A stretch of 64,000 bases of DNA, taken from the NCBI GenBank assembly GCA_029959605.1, contig JASCOC010000003.1, positions 186,001 to 250,000 of the forward strand, given 5' to 3'. The notes under the pieces are model-generated. The model did not search any database. It was not told the origin of the DNA and was given only the letters and a program-made list of their open reading frames with translations. Made by a program: the position numbers and the translations under genes. Of this stretch, positions 48,994 to 57,646 are shown piece by piece; the stretch's first letter is position 1, and the number at the start of each line of letters is the position of its first letter. Source of the DNA: Lysobacteraceae bacterium PS02340. Lineage in GTDB: Bacteria; Pseudomonadota; Gammaproteobacteria; Xanthomonadales; Xanthomonadaceae.

Positions 48994-50507
48994 GCGGCCG
49001 CCTGCGCGAAATGCCCATGGAAGCCCAGCGGAAACGCATACGGCAGCCACGCGGTCGCGAGCGGCCCGTCGCCGATGCGCTGCGCATCCAGCACCGCGAT
49101 GCCGCTGCGGTCGCGTGCGTGGTCGAGCAACGTGCCGACCAGCCAGCCATCGTCGGGTCGCGTGCTGCCGGGGCGCGGGATGAAGACGTGCTCCTCGGCG
49201 AGGATGTCGCGGCCGTAGCGGTGGAGCTCGCGGCGGCCGGTCGCCGGATCGACCATCTGCACGGCGTTGAAGTACGGCGCACTCGCGTCGCCGGCATTGG
49301 TCGGCATGTACAGACGCGCGCCGCGGTCGCCGGGCGATCGCGGGTCGAACATCGGAAACTCGATGCCGCCGATGCCGGTCATGTCCCAGCGCGCATGGCC
49401 GCGGCGCATGTCCAGGCGCAGCTCGGCCAGTCGCGCGGGCGCAGCCGGGCCGTGGTGCCCGAACATCGCGGCGCGGTGCGGCGAGCGTGCCTGTGCGACG
49501 TCGGCCAGGCGCATCGTGCGCACGACGATCTCGCCATCGCGCTCGAACGCATCGCCGAAGTGGTAGGCCATCGTGAAGTCGACCTCGAAGCGGCGCGCGA
49601 CGCGATCGGGCGCGGCCTTGTCGACCACCATCACCGCGCACGCGCGCTGCGGGGCGAAGGTCATGCTCTCGAAGAACGAGCCGGCCGGCGCGTAGTCGAA
49701 CGGCGTCAGCAGGAACACCAGATGCCGGTCGGTCTGCACGAAGGCGTGCAGATAGCCGGGGGCTTCCATCTCCAGCACGTGCGCACCCAGCAGCGTCGCA
49801 TCCGCGCCGATGTGCCACAGCAGCAGGCCGCTGCCGCCCAGCATCGACAGCGCACCGAAATTCCACCAGCTGCCGTCGCGGTCGCGCAGCGGATGCGCGG
49901 AGAACGGCAGCGCCTGCAGGTCCGGGCGCCAGGTCACGGGACCGAGCGTGTCGAGCTGGTCGGGATCGAGTTCGAACGCCGAGCCCGCTTCGCTCAGGGC
50001 GAACAGGCGGCCGCCGATCGTCACCACCGAGGTGTTGGCGGTGTTGGCATCGTCGTTGTTGCGGATCGCCACCGGCTCGGGAACGGTGGTGCCGGCGGCC
50101 AGCGTGTTGAAGCGGCCGGCGCGCTGCTCGCGCTGGAACTTGGGCGTCTGCACCATGCGGCCGCGATGGGTCACCGCGCCGTCGCCGAAGCGCCAGCCGT
50201 GCACCATGCCGTCGCCGTCGAACCAGTGTTCGTAGCGGAAGCCGTCGCGCTCGAACCAGGCCGGGCCGTTGCGGTACAGCGTGCCGGCGAAGTCCGCCGG
50301 CAGGCGGCCTTCGAGCTGCACCGTGGTCGGGCCGAAGGCCTCGGCCGACACCTGGCGCCAGCCGGCCAGATACGGACGTTCGCGCAGGCCGGCGGCGAAC
50401 TCGGCCGGATCGCCGGCACGCGCATCGGCGCCATGCAGCAGCGCCGGCCCGAGCGCGGCGATCGTGGCGCCGGAGAGCAGGTTGCGGAGGAAGCGGCGGC
50501 GATCCAT
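48990..50507 (-). CDS. Carotenoid oxygenase family protein, Tat-type signal
   Basis: The 505-residue protein has a twin-arginine-like signal (MDRRRFLRNLLSGATIAALG). The beta-propeller fold of carotenoid cleavage oxygenases follows. The four iron-binding His are in PFSAHPLRD, PGYLHAF, MAYHFGDAF and GFHGHFAQ, the last near the C-terminus. It would cleave a carotenoid or a related alkene double bond, probably outside the cytoplasm. The ATG at 50507 gives the signal; the opening to 50591 does not. It lies 25 bases downstream of the DUF2141 gene and overlaps the small membrane protein gene. Confidence 0.88.
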   Translation of the reverse strand: MDRRRFLRNLLSGATIAALGPALLHGADARAGDPAEFAAGLRERPYLAGWRQVSAEAFGPTTVQLEGRLPADFAGTLYRNGPAWFERDGFRYEHWFDGDGMVHGWRFGDGAVTHRGRMVQTPKFQREQRAGRFNTLAAGTTVPEPVAIRNNDDANTANTSVVTIGGRLFALSEAGSAFELDPDQLDTLGPVTWRPDLQALPFSAHPLRDRDGSWWNFGALSMLGGSGLLLWHIGADATLLGAHVLEMEAPGYLHAFVQTDRHLVFLLTPFDYAPAGSFFESMTFAPQRACAVMVVDKAAPDRVARRFEVDFTMAYHFGDAFERDGEIVVRTMRLADVAQARSPHRAAMFGHHGPAAPARLAELRLDMRRGHARWDMTGIGGIEFPMFDPRSPGDRGARLYMPTNAGDASAPYFNAVQMVDPATGRRELHRYGRDILAEEHVFIPRPGSTRPDDGWLVGTLLDHARDRSGIAVLDAQRIGDGPLATAWLPYAFPLGFHGHFAQAAA

Positions 50508-50532
50508 GGCGGTCTCCCGGAGCGGACGCGGG

Positions 50533-50964
50533 TCAGCGGATCGCGACGTCGAGCGCCAGCGCATCGGCGCCGACATCGAATGCCGCTTCATCGAACGTCG
50601 GCTTGCGCATCACCCGCGGGTTGTTGCTGAAGCCGTAACCCTCGACCGGCATGCCGACGAGGTTGGTGTCGAGCGTGCCGTTGCCGTTCTCGTCGTGGAT
50701 CACCATCAGCGCGTAGCGACCGGCCGGCACGCTGTCGAGCGTGACCCGGGTGACCGCGCCCGCAGGCGCCACGAGGCGCGCGGCGATCGGCGCGGCGCTG
50801 CCGGCGTAGCCCGCGGCATCGACCAGTGCGACCTGGAACTGGCCGTCCTGGCTGCGCGCCTCGCGGATCGAGACGGCGACATCGGCCGCGTGTACCGGCG
50901 CGGCACACGCGGCGGCAGCCAGCAGGACGAACGGAACGGCGAAGGAGGCGGGGATGCGGCGCAT
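50533..50964 (-). CDS. DUF2141 family exported protein
   Basis: A 143-residue protein with a signal peptide (1-26) and the family segment HDENGNGTLDTNLVGMP followed by EGYGFSNNP, both typical of DUF2141. The fold is thought to be a small beta-sandwich. The function is unknown. It is the first gene of a minus-strand unit with the carotenoid oxygenase and a small membrane protein, an association recalled from other pigmented proteobacteria. The start at 50964 is set by the signal peptide. Confidence 0.82.
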   Translation of the reverse strand: MRRIPASFAVPFVLLAAAACAAPVHAADVAVSIREARSQDGQFQVALVDAAGYAGSAAPIAARLVAPAGAVTRVTLDSVPAGRYALMVIHDENGNGTLDTNLVGMPVEGYGFSNNPRVMRKPTFDEAAFDVGADALALDVAIR

Positions 50965-51109
50965 GGCGATGTCCTGGTCGGGTGTGGCATCAGTCTCGAC
51001 GCACACCCTGCCGGTGCCAGCTGCCGGTGGTCATCGATCCGCAGTGCCGGAAGTCACTTTCTGCGCCGCGCCCATTGCCGCCATCGGCGACGGCTTGCAG
51101 CATGGCGCC

Positions 51110-52216
51110 ATGGCCAAGCCCCGCCGTCTATTCGAACCGCTCAATCTCGCCGCGCTGCTGACGCTCGGCGCGGTGGCGTTTTCGATGCGCTACTACGATC
51201 CCGCGCGACAGACCACGGCGTGGTTGCTGCTGGGCCTGTTCTCGGCCGGCTTCCTGTCGCTGTCGGTGTGGCCGCCGCGGCTGCGGCGCGTCGAGCATGC
51301 GGTGATCGCGATCCTACCTGTGATCGCGTTGATGCTGATCGCACTCGATCCCAAGCCGGGCACCGCGCCCGTGCTGCTGGTGATCTGGGTCGCGGTCGCG
51401 TTCTCCGACTGGTCGCCGCGCGTGGCGACCGTGGCGCTGGTCGTCGTCGACACCGTCTACTACCTGATCCTCAAGTACATCGCCGGCTTCGGCGCGCCAC
51501 TGATGTCGGTGCTGATCTTCGCCGGCTTCCAGGCCTTCGCCGCGCTGTGCATGCACTACGCGCGCAGCGCCGAGCGCACGCGCGATGCGCTCTCGCGCGT
51601 CAACGCCGACCTGCTGGCCACACGCGCGCTGCTCGCCGACAGCGCGCGTGACGCGGAGCGTTTGCGCGTCGCGCGCGAGCTGCACGATGTCGCCGGGCAC
51701 AAGCTCACCGCGATGCGCCTCAACCTGCGCGCGCTGGTCGACGAGCCGGCGTTCGCCGACAACCCGCAACTGCGCATCGCCGAACAGCTGTCGGGCGAAC
51801 TGCTCGGCGACATCCGCGACGTGGTGCAGGCGCTGCGCGACAGCGGCGGCCTCGATCTCGCTATCGCCCTGCGCGCCCTCGCCGCGCCGATGCCACGCCC
51901 GCGACTGCGGCTCAGCATCGCCGACGACGTGCGCGTGTCCGATCCCGCGATCGCCGAAGCCGTGCTGCGGCTGGTGCAGGAAGCACTGACCAATGCCGCG
52001 AAACACGCCGATGCCGACACGCTCGCCGTCGCCCTGCATCGCGAGGGCGCGTCGTTGCACGTGACCATCGAAGACGACGGCCGCGTGCGCGACGGCTGGC
52101 GCGAAGGCAATGGCATCGCCGGCATGCGCGAGCGCCTCGCCGCATTGCAGGGCCGCGTGCGGCTCGCGCGCAATCCGAGCGGCGCGATGCGCATCGACGC
52201 GGAGCTGCCGGTATGA
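51110..52216 (+). CDS. NarL-type membrane sensor histidine kinase
   Basis: The 368-residue kinase has about five hydrophobic helices (10-150), a linker coiled coil (155-190), the HisKA_3 dimerisation motif RVARELHDVAGHKLTAMRLN carrying the phospho-His, and a HATPase domain with LVQEALTNAAKHA and a GNGIAGMRERLAALQG G-box. The ATG at 51110 follows the end of a GC-rich leader. Longer in-frame openings lack similarity. The stop overlaps the regulator start by four bases. The signal sensed is unknown. The divergent carotenoid unit could be a target, as suggested by adjacency only. Confidence 0.88.
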   Translation: MAKPRRLFEPLNLAALLTLGAVAFSMRYYDPARQTTAWLLLGLFSAGFLSLSVWPPRLRRVEHAVIAILPVIALMLIALDPKPGTAPVLLVIWVAVAFSDWSPRVATVALVVVDTVYYLILKYIAGFGAPLMSVLIFAGFQAFAALCMHYARSAERTRDALSRVNADLLATRALLADSARDAERLRVARELHDVAGHKLTAMRLNLRALVDEPAFADNPQLRIAEQLSGELLGDIRDVVQALRDSGGLDLAIALRALAAPMPRPRLRLSIADDVRVSDPAIAEAVLRLVQEALTNAAKHADADTLAVALHREGASLHVTIEDDGRVRDGWREGNGIAGMRERLAALQGRVRLARNPSGAMRIDAELPV

Positions 52217-52851
52217 GCGGGGCGCCGGTGCGCGTCGCCCTTGCCGACGACCAGGCGCTGGTGCGCGCCGGCCTGCGCGCGCTGCTCGAACGCCACGGCA
52301 TCGTGATCGAGTTCGAGGCCGACTCGGGCACCACGTTGCTCGAACAGCTCGCGTCGCATCCGGTCGACGTGATCCTGAGCGACATCCGCATGCCCGGCCT
52401 CGACGGCATCGAAGCACTGACCGCATTGCGTGCTCGCGGCGACACGACACCGGTGCTGCTGCTGACCACGTTCGACGACAGCGACCTGCTGCTGCGCGCG
52501 ACCGATGCCGGCGCGCAGGGCTTTCTGCTCAAGGACGCGGCGCCCGAAGACCTGCGCGACGCGATCGCGCGTGTGGCGGCAGGCGAAACCCTGCTGCAAC
52601 CGGTCAGCACCGAACCGGTGCGCGCGCGTTACCGCTTCCACGACGACAACGCCCCGCGCGAGACCTTCACCGAGCGCGAGGTCGCCATCCTGCGACTGCT
52701 CGCAGGCGGCTACTCCAACAAGGAGATCGCGCGCAGCCTGTTTCTCGCCGAGGGCACGGTGAAGAACTACGTGTCGGCGATCCTAGAGAAGCTCGGCACA
52801 CGCGACCGCACGCGTGCGGTGTTGAAGGCGATCACGTTGCAGGTGATCTGA
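52213..52851 (+). CDS. NarL/LuxR-type response regulator
   Basis: The 212-residue regulator has a receiver (acidic pair in ALADDQALVRAGL, phospho-Asp in VILSDIRMPGLDG, Lys in FLLKDAAPEDL) and a LuxR-type helix-turn-helix (about 147-205) with FTEREVAILRLLAGGYSNKE and GTVKNYVSAILEKLGTRDRT. It is coupled to the kinase gene by a four-base overlap. Together they form a complete two-component system. Confidence 0.92.
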   Translation: MSGAPVRVALADDQALVRAGLRALLERHGIVIEFEADSGTTLLEQLASHPVDVILSDIRMPGLDGIEALTALRARGDTTPVLLLTTFDDSDLLLRATDAGAQGFLLKDAAPEDLRDAIARVAAGETLLQPVSTEPVRARYRFHDDNAPRETFTEREVAILRLLAGGYSNKEIARSLFLAEGTVKNYVSAILEKLGTRDRTRAVLKAITLQVI

Positions 52852-52910
52852 GGTTTCGCACCTCCACGCGTGATACATGCTGCGTGCGCAAACGAGAGCG
52901 GAAATTCTCT

Positions 52911-53031
52911 CCGTCATTCCGGCGAAGGCCGGAATCCAGAGACTCTGCTCTCCGAATGCAGAAGTCTTCCAAGGCTGAGACTGGCTCTCACATCGCAAGG
53001 CCCTGGATTCCGGCCTTCGCCGGAATGACGG
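52911..53031. repeat. Inverted repeat with perfect 29-base arms
   Basis: Arms 52911-52939 and 53003-53031 (beginning CCGTCATTCCGGCGAAGGCC and its complement) are identical over 29 bases and separated by 63 bases. Each arm has an internal GCCGGAAT-type hairpin. This is the well-known class of CGTCATTCCGGCG intergenic repeats. It fills most of the 302-base gap between the response regulator and azurin genes. A decayed copy lies at 55820-55970. Confidence 0.85.
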
Positions 53032-53153
53032 GAGTAAACGTCTCGACGCTCACGACCTGCGACATTCCGTCCCGGGCCGTTCACGCCGCCCTTTGCGACA
53101 ATGCGCAACGCGATGCGCCGCATCGCACGCCCGCTTTTCCCCACGGAGATGTC

Positions 53154-53609
53154 ATGCCGAACCGCGCCTTGCGCGGCGCGCTCGCGCTGCTGCTGTTGTT
53201 GCCTGCCACCGGCGCATTCGCGCGCACCTGCGATCTGTCGATCGGCAGCAACGATGCGATGCGCTTCGATCGCAGCGAACTCCGCGTCGCCGCCGATTGC
53301 ACGCAGGTGCGCCTCACTTTGCGCCACACCGGCCGACAGATGGCCGCGGCAATGGGCCACAACTGGGTGCTGACCCGCACCGCCGACTACCGCCCGGTCG
53401 CGATCGCCGGTGGCCGCGGCAGCCTCGCGCACAGTTATCTGCCGCCTGGCGACACACGCGTCATCGCGCATACGAAAGTCATCGGCGGCGGCGAATCGAC
53501 CACGATCACCTTCCCGACCGCGGGCCTCACGCGCGGCGGCGACTACACCTTCTTCTGCTCCTTCCCCGGCCACTGGAACGTGATGCGCGGCAAGCTGGTG
53601 TTCGGTTGA
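53154..53609 (+). CDS. azu: Azurin
   Basis: The 151-residue periplasmic blue copper protein has a 23-residue signal peptide. In mature numbering the copper ligands fall exactly at His46 (residue 69, MGHN), Cys112 (135), His117 (140) and Met121 (144) in FFCSFPGHWNVM, and the disulfide pair at Cys3 and Cys26, as in Pseudomonas azurin. It carries electrons, for example in denitrification or oxidative-stress response. The stop codon shares one base with the start of the following TonB-dependent receptor gene, so the two are translated together. Confidence 0.95.
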   Translation: MPNRALRGALALLLLLPATGAFARTCDLSIGSNDAMRFDRSELRVAADCTQVRLTLRHTGRQMAAAMGHNWVLTRTADYRPVAIAGGRGSLAHSYLPPGDTRVIAHTKVIGGGESTTITFPTAGLTRGGDYTFFCSFPGHWNVMRGKLVFG

Positions 53610-55741
53610 TGCGCGCGGCCCCCACCGCGCTGGCAATCGCGCTGTCGCTGATCCTGCTTTCGCCCGGTGTCGCGCAGGCGCAGGCGACGGATGATGCCCC
53701 CACCACGCTCGAACGCGTGCGCGTCGATGCCACGCGGCTGCGCGGCGTCAGCGATTTCGATACGCCGGCCTCGGTCGATGCGATCCGCCTCGACGATGGC
53801 AGCAGCAACCGCGCCGGCACCGTCGCGTCCGAGCCGCTGTCGGGCGTGCCCGGCCTGCTCGCGCGCGATCGGCAGAACCACGCGCAGGACACGCAGTTGT
53901 CGATCCGCGGTTTCGGCGCGCGCTCCACCTTCGGCGTGCGCGGCGTGCGTCTGTTCGCCGACGGCATTCCGGCGTCGATGCCCGACGGCCAGGGCCAGCT
54001 CTCGCATTTCAGTCTCGTCGGCGGCGACCGCATCGAAATCATGCGCGGCCCGTTCTCGGCGCTGTACGGCAATTCCTCGGGCGGTGTCGTGCAGCTGTGG
54101 AGCGCCGACGGGCAGCCCGGCGATCCCTGGCGCTTCAAGGCCAGCCATGGACGCGACGACACGACCAGCCTGTCGACGCAGCTGCGCGGCGGCACGGACG
54201 CGCTTGGCTACAACCTCGCGCTGTCGCGTTTCGACACCGATGGCTGGCGTGACCACAGCGCCGCGCGCCGCGACTCGGCGAATGCGAAGCTGCGCTTCGA
54301 TTTCGGCGACCGGCGCCGGCTCGATCTGGTCGTCAACCACGTCGACATCGACGCGCAGGATCCGCTCGGCCTGACCGCCGCGCAGGTCCGCGACAATCCG
54401 CGCCAGGTCGCGCCGGTCGCGCTGCAGTTCGACACAAGAAAGACCGTGCGCCAGACCCAGGCCGGCGCGGTCTACGAACACGGCATCGGCGATGCGCAGA
54501 CGCTGCGCGCGATGGCCTACGGCGGCACGCGTGCGGTGATGCAGGTGCTGCCGCTGCCCGTCGGCGCGCAGGCCAATCCGCTGAACTCGGGCGGCGTCAT
54601 CGATCTCGACAACACCTACGGCGGCCTCGACCTGCGCTGGAGCTGGCAAGGCACGCTGGCCGGGCGAGCGCTCGAAGCGACGGTGGGTGCGAATGCCGAT
54701 CGCCAGCGACAGGACCGCCAGGGCTTCGAGAACTTCGCCGGCGACACGCTCGGCGTGCGCGGCCGTTTGCGCCGCGACGAGCGCAACACGGTCGAGAACC
54801 GCGACCAGTTCGCGCAGCTCTACTGGACCTTCGCCCCGCGCTGGTCGCTGCTGGCCGGCGTGCGCCACAGCGAGGTCGAGTTCACCTCGCGCGACGCGTA
54901 CATCACCGCGAGCAATCCCGACGACAGCGGCCGTGTTGCGTTCCGCCAGACCTCACCGGTCGCCGGCGTGACCTTCGCGCCACGCGAGGATCTGCGCATC
55001 TACGCCTCGGCCGGACGCGGCTTCGAAACACCGACCTTCAACGAACTCGGCTATCGCGCCGACGGCGGTGCCGGGCTCGCGCTCGATCTCGCGCCTGCGG
55101 TCAGCGACAACGTCGAAATCGGCACGAAGTGGCAGGCGCGTTCGGGCACCACGCTCAATGCCGCGCTGTTCCGTGCCGAGACCGACGACGAGCTTGCGGT
55201 CGCGCGCAACGTCGGCGGCCGCAGCAGCTTCCAGAACATCGGTCGCGCGCGTCGCCAAGGCGCGGAAGTGTCGCTGCGTCAGCCGCTGGGCGAAGCGCTC
55301 GATCTGAGCGTTGCCGCAACCTGGCTCGATGCGACGTTCCGCGACGACTATCGGGTCTGCACCGGCGCCGGTTGCACCGTGCCGTCGACGCCGGTCGCAG
55401 CAGGTGCGCGCATTCCCGGCGTGCCGGAGCGTCAGCTGTTCGCGCGTCTCGACTGGACGGGCGGCCCGTGGAGCGCGGCGATCGAAGGCGTGGGCGTGGG
55501 CGACGTCGTCGTCGACGATCTCGCGACCGGCCGCGCGGCGGGCTATGCACTCGTGCACCTCGAGGGCGCACGCCGCTGGCGTTTCGATGCGGGCGAGCTG
55601 CGGACCTTCGTGCGCGTCGACAACCTGCTCGACCACGCCTACATCGGCTCGGTGATCGTCAACGAAGGCAACGGCCGGTTCTATGAGCCGGGCCCGGGAC
55701 GTGGGGTGATGGTGGGGGCGCAGTGGACGTTGAATCGGTGA
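53609..55741 (+). CDS. TonB-dependent outer-membrane receptor
   Basis: The 710-residue protein has a signal peptide (1-25), a plug domain (about 35-150) with the conserved LSIRGFGARSTFGVRGVRLF and IEIMRGPFSALYG segments, and a 22-strand barrel with a TonB-receptor C-terminal signature (VDNLLDHAYIGS then RGVMVGAQWTLNR). The terminal residue is Arg rather than Phe or Trp. The direct link to azurin suggests copper uptake, comparable to the OprC-azurin relation in Pseudomonas, but the barrel has no obvious Met-rich copper motif. Siderophore transport is the alternative. Confidence 0.88.
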   Translation: MRAAPTALAIALSLILLSPGVAQAQATDDAPTTLERVRVDATRLRGVSDFDTPASVDAIRLDDGSSNRAGTVASEPLSGVPGLLARDRQNHAQDTQLSIRGFGARSTFGVRGVRLFADGIPASMPDGQGQLSHFSLVGGDRIEIMRGPFSALYGNSSGGVVQLWSADGQPGDPWRFKASHGRDDTTSLSTQLRGGTDALGYNLALSRFDTDGWRDHSAARRDSANAKLRFDFGDRRRLDLVVNHVDIDAQDPLGLTAAQVRDNPRQVAPVALQFDTRKTVRQTQAGAVYEHGIGDAQTLRAMAYGGTRAVMQVLPLPVGAQANPLNSGGVIDLDNTYGGLDLRWSWQGTLAGRALEATVGANADRQRQDRQGFENFAGDTLGVRGRLRRDERNTVENRDQFAQLYWTFAPRWSLLAGVRHSEVEFTSRDAYITASNPDDSGRVAFRQTSPVAGVTFAPREDLRIYASAGRGFETPTFNELGYRADGGAGLALDLAPAVSDNVEIGTKWQARSGTTLNAALFRAETDDELAVARNVGGRSSFQNIGRARRQGAEVSLRQPLGEALDLSVAATWLDATFRDDYRVCTGAGCTVPSTPVAAGARIPGVPERQLFARLDWTGGPWSAAIEGVGVGDVVVDDLATGRAAGYALVHLEGARRWRFDAGELRTFVRVDNLLDHAYIGSVIVNEGNGRFYEPGPGRGVMVGAQWTLNR

Positions 55742-56132
55742 GCGATGGGGTTCGCTGCGCTTGCGCCATCCCACGGGAGCGGCGTTTCGCATGCGCTGAG
55801 TTGCAAGGTCGCGATCCCTTCGTCATTCCGGCGCTCTCAACAGACGCATGTCTGGTCAAGCCGGAATCCAGTGACTTGGGCGGAAGATTCGATCCCACGC
55901 GCACCAACTGCTGAGTCGCTGGGTGACCGGACGTTCGTCCGTTGAAAACCCGGCTTTCGCCGAGATGACGCAATGTAGGGTCGATGCCCCAGCGAAACTG
56001 GGGCCCTTGTTCGCGGTGGTCCGACGGTTCGCGTTGAAACGCAAAATCAGAATGGGCCCCAGCGTCCGCTGGGGCGACGGGTCATGGGGTAGCGCGAGCG
56101 TCTGACGTCAGCACACCCGCTGACCGCAACGA
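55742..56132. repeat. Non-coding spacer with decayed repeats
   Basis: No gene is seen in these 391 bases. They hold a degenerate CGTCATTCCGGCG repeat (55820-55874) and two hairpins of a CCCCAGC family: GCCCCAG/CTGGGGC (55986-56004) and GCCCCAGC/GCTGGGGC (56056-56075). The latter could act as bidirectional terminators between the convergent receptor and phhA genes. Confidence 0.6.
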
Positions 56133-57035
56133 TCAAACATCCCCGCCCGCCGTCCACCCCTCGCCCGTGCCGCGATGGAACACGCGATCCTCGTCGCGCA
56201 CCGTGCCTGCGCCCACCGTGTCCTGCTGCGCCAGGCGCGCATAGATCGGGGTGAAATCCGGGCCGGTCGCGTCCATCAGCTGCTCGAAACTGTCGATGAC
56301 GAAGTAGGTCTTCTGGTAGGTGTCGATGCGGTAGCGCGTGCGCATGATGCGTTCGAGGTCGAAGCCGATGCGGTTGGGCGCGTCGGACTCCAGCGAGTAG
56401 ATCGATTCGCCCTTCGACGACACGATGCCGGCGCCGAAGATGCGCAGGCCGTCCGCCTGCTGGATCAGGCCGAACTCGACCGTGTACCAGTACAGCCGCG
56501 TCAGGTTCTGCAGCGCGTCCGGGCCGATGCCGTGCGCTTTGACGCCGCCCTTGCCGTAAGCCTCCATGTAATCGGCGAACACTGGATTCATCAGCAGCGG
56601 CACGTGGCCGAACAGGTCGTGGAAGAGGTCGGGTTCTTCGATGTAGTCGATCTGGTCCGGGCGACGGATCCACCAAGTCACCGGAAAGCGCCGGTTGGCG
56701 AGATGGTCGAAGAAGTCCAGTTCCGGCAGCAGGCCTTCGACGCCGAGCAGCGTCCAGCCGGTGGCGGCCTCGAGCACTTCATTGAGCTCGGTGAACTTCG
56801 GAATCGCGTCGGGCGTCATGCCCATCGCGTCCTGCGCCTGCAGGAATTCGTCGCAGGCACGGCCGACCAGCAGCTCGCGCTGGCGCGCGTACAGCGTGGC
56901 CCAGGTCGCGTGGTCGTCGGCGCTGTAGGTGTCCCACGGCTGCTCGACGATGCCGGTGGCGTAGACCGGCACCTTGCCCTTCTCGGTGTGCAGGTTCTCG
57001 ACGCGACGCGGGGCGTTCGACGGCTGGGCGGACAT
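56133..57035 (-). CDS. phhA: Phenylalanine 4-monooxygenase
   Basis: The 300-residue enzyme has the catalytic core of pterin-dependent aromatic amino acid hydroxylases. The iron ligands are His139 and His144 in LFHDLFGHVPLL and Glu187 in LYWYTVEFGL. It converts phenylalanine to tyrosine using tetrahydropterin. Length suits the single-domain bacterial type without a regulatory domain. The start MSAQPSNAP (57035) is used; the opening to 57101 overlaps the probable operator. It is divergent from an Lrp-type regulator gene, the likely controller. Confidence 0.95.
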   Translation of the reverse strand: MSAQPSNAPRRVENLHTEKGKVPVYATGIVEQPWDTYSADDHATWATLYARQRELLVGRACDEFLQAQDAMGMTPDAIPKFTELNEVLEAATGWTLLGVEGLLPELDFFDHLANRRFPVTWWIRRPDQIDYIEEPDLFHDLFGHVPLLMNPVFADYMEAYGKGGVKAHGIGPDALQNLTRLYWYTVEFGLIQQADGLRIFGAGIVSSKGESIYSLESDAPNRIGFDLERIMRTRYRIDTYQKTYFVIDSFEQLMDATGPDFTPIYARLAQQDTVGAGTVRDEDRVFHRGTGEGWTAGGDV

Positions 57036-57099
57036 GACGACTCCGGTGGATTCGGTGATCCACGACGATAGCGCCGAATCCCCGCAACAGGCTTGCGTC

Positions 57100-57147
57100 A
57101 TTGCGCGTCTACAGTATTTTCGCGCAATAATCGTGCGTCGATACGCA
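57100..57147. promoter_or_regulatory. Operator region between phhA and lrp-type gene
   Basis: The inverted repeat ATTGCGCG (57100-57107) and CGCGCAAT (57121-57128) is followed by the smaller palindrome TGCGTCGATACGCA (57134-57147). The divergent spacer and the motif spacing suit an Lrp/AsnC octamer binding to regulate phhA and itself. Confidence 0.55.
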
Positions 57148-57163
57148 ATTCAGGACAAGAATC

Positions 57164-57637
57164 ATGGCTGCTGCCGAACTCGACCGCACCGACCTGCTGC
57201 TGCTGGCCGAGCTGCAGCGCAACGGCCGGCTGACCAATGCCGACCTCGCCGAGCGCATCCATCTGTCGCCCTCTGCCTGCCTGCGGCGGGTGCAGCGGCT
57301 GGAACGCGACGGCGTGATCGCCGGCTATCGCGCCGACGTCAGCGCCGAGCGCCTGGGCCTCGGCCTGCAGGCCTTCGTGCGTGTGCAGCTCAAGCACCAC
57401 GACAGCGCCGCGGTCGCCGGCTTCGCCGCGCTGGTCAACGGCTGGGAGGAAGTGGTGGCCTGCCATGCGCTGACCGGCGACATGGATTACCTGCTGCAGG
57501 TCGTCGTGCGCGACCTCGAACACTTCTCGCGCTTCCTGCTCGACCGCCTGCTCAACCAGCCCGCGGTCGACGACGTGAACTCGAGCTTCGTGTTGCGCAC
57601 GGTCAAGGCGGACCGCGGCCTGCCACTGCCGCAGTGA
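57164..57637 (+). CDS. Lrp/AsnC-family transcriptional regulator
   Basis: The 157-residue protein has an N-terminal helix-turn-helix (about 8-55: LQRNGRLTNADLAERIHLSP) and a RAM/AsnC effector domain (about 70-145) with ACHALTGDMDYLLQVVVRD. It begins AELDRTDLLLLAEL, typical of the family. Divergent orientation to phhA suggests it is the phenylalanine/tyrosine-responsive activator (PhhR role in a different family). This is an inference from position. Confidence 0.9.
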   Translation: MAAAELDRTDLLLLAELQRNGRLTNADLAERIHLSPSACLRRVQRLERDGVIAGYRADVSAERLGLGLQAFVRVQLKHHDSAAVAGFAALVNGWEEVVACHALTGDMDYLLQVVVRDLEHFSRFLLDRLLNQPAVDDVNSSFVLRTVKADRGLPLPQ

Positions 57638-57646
57638 TTTCCGACG

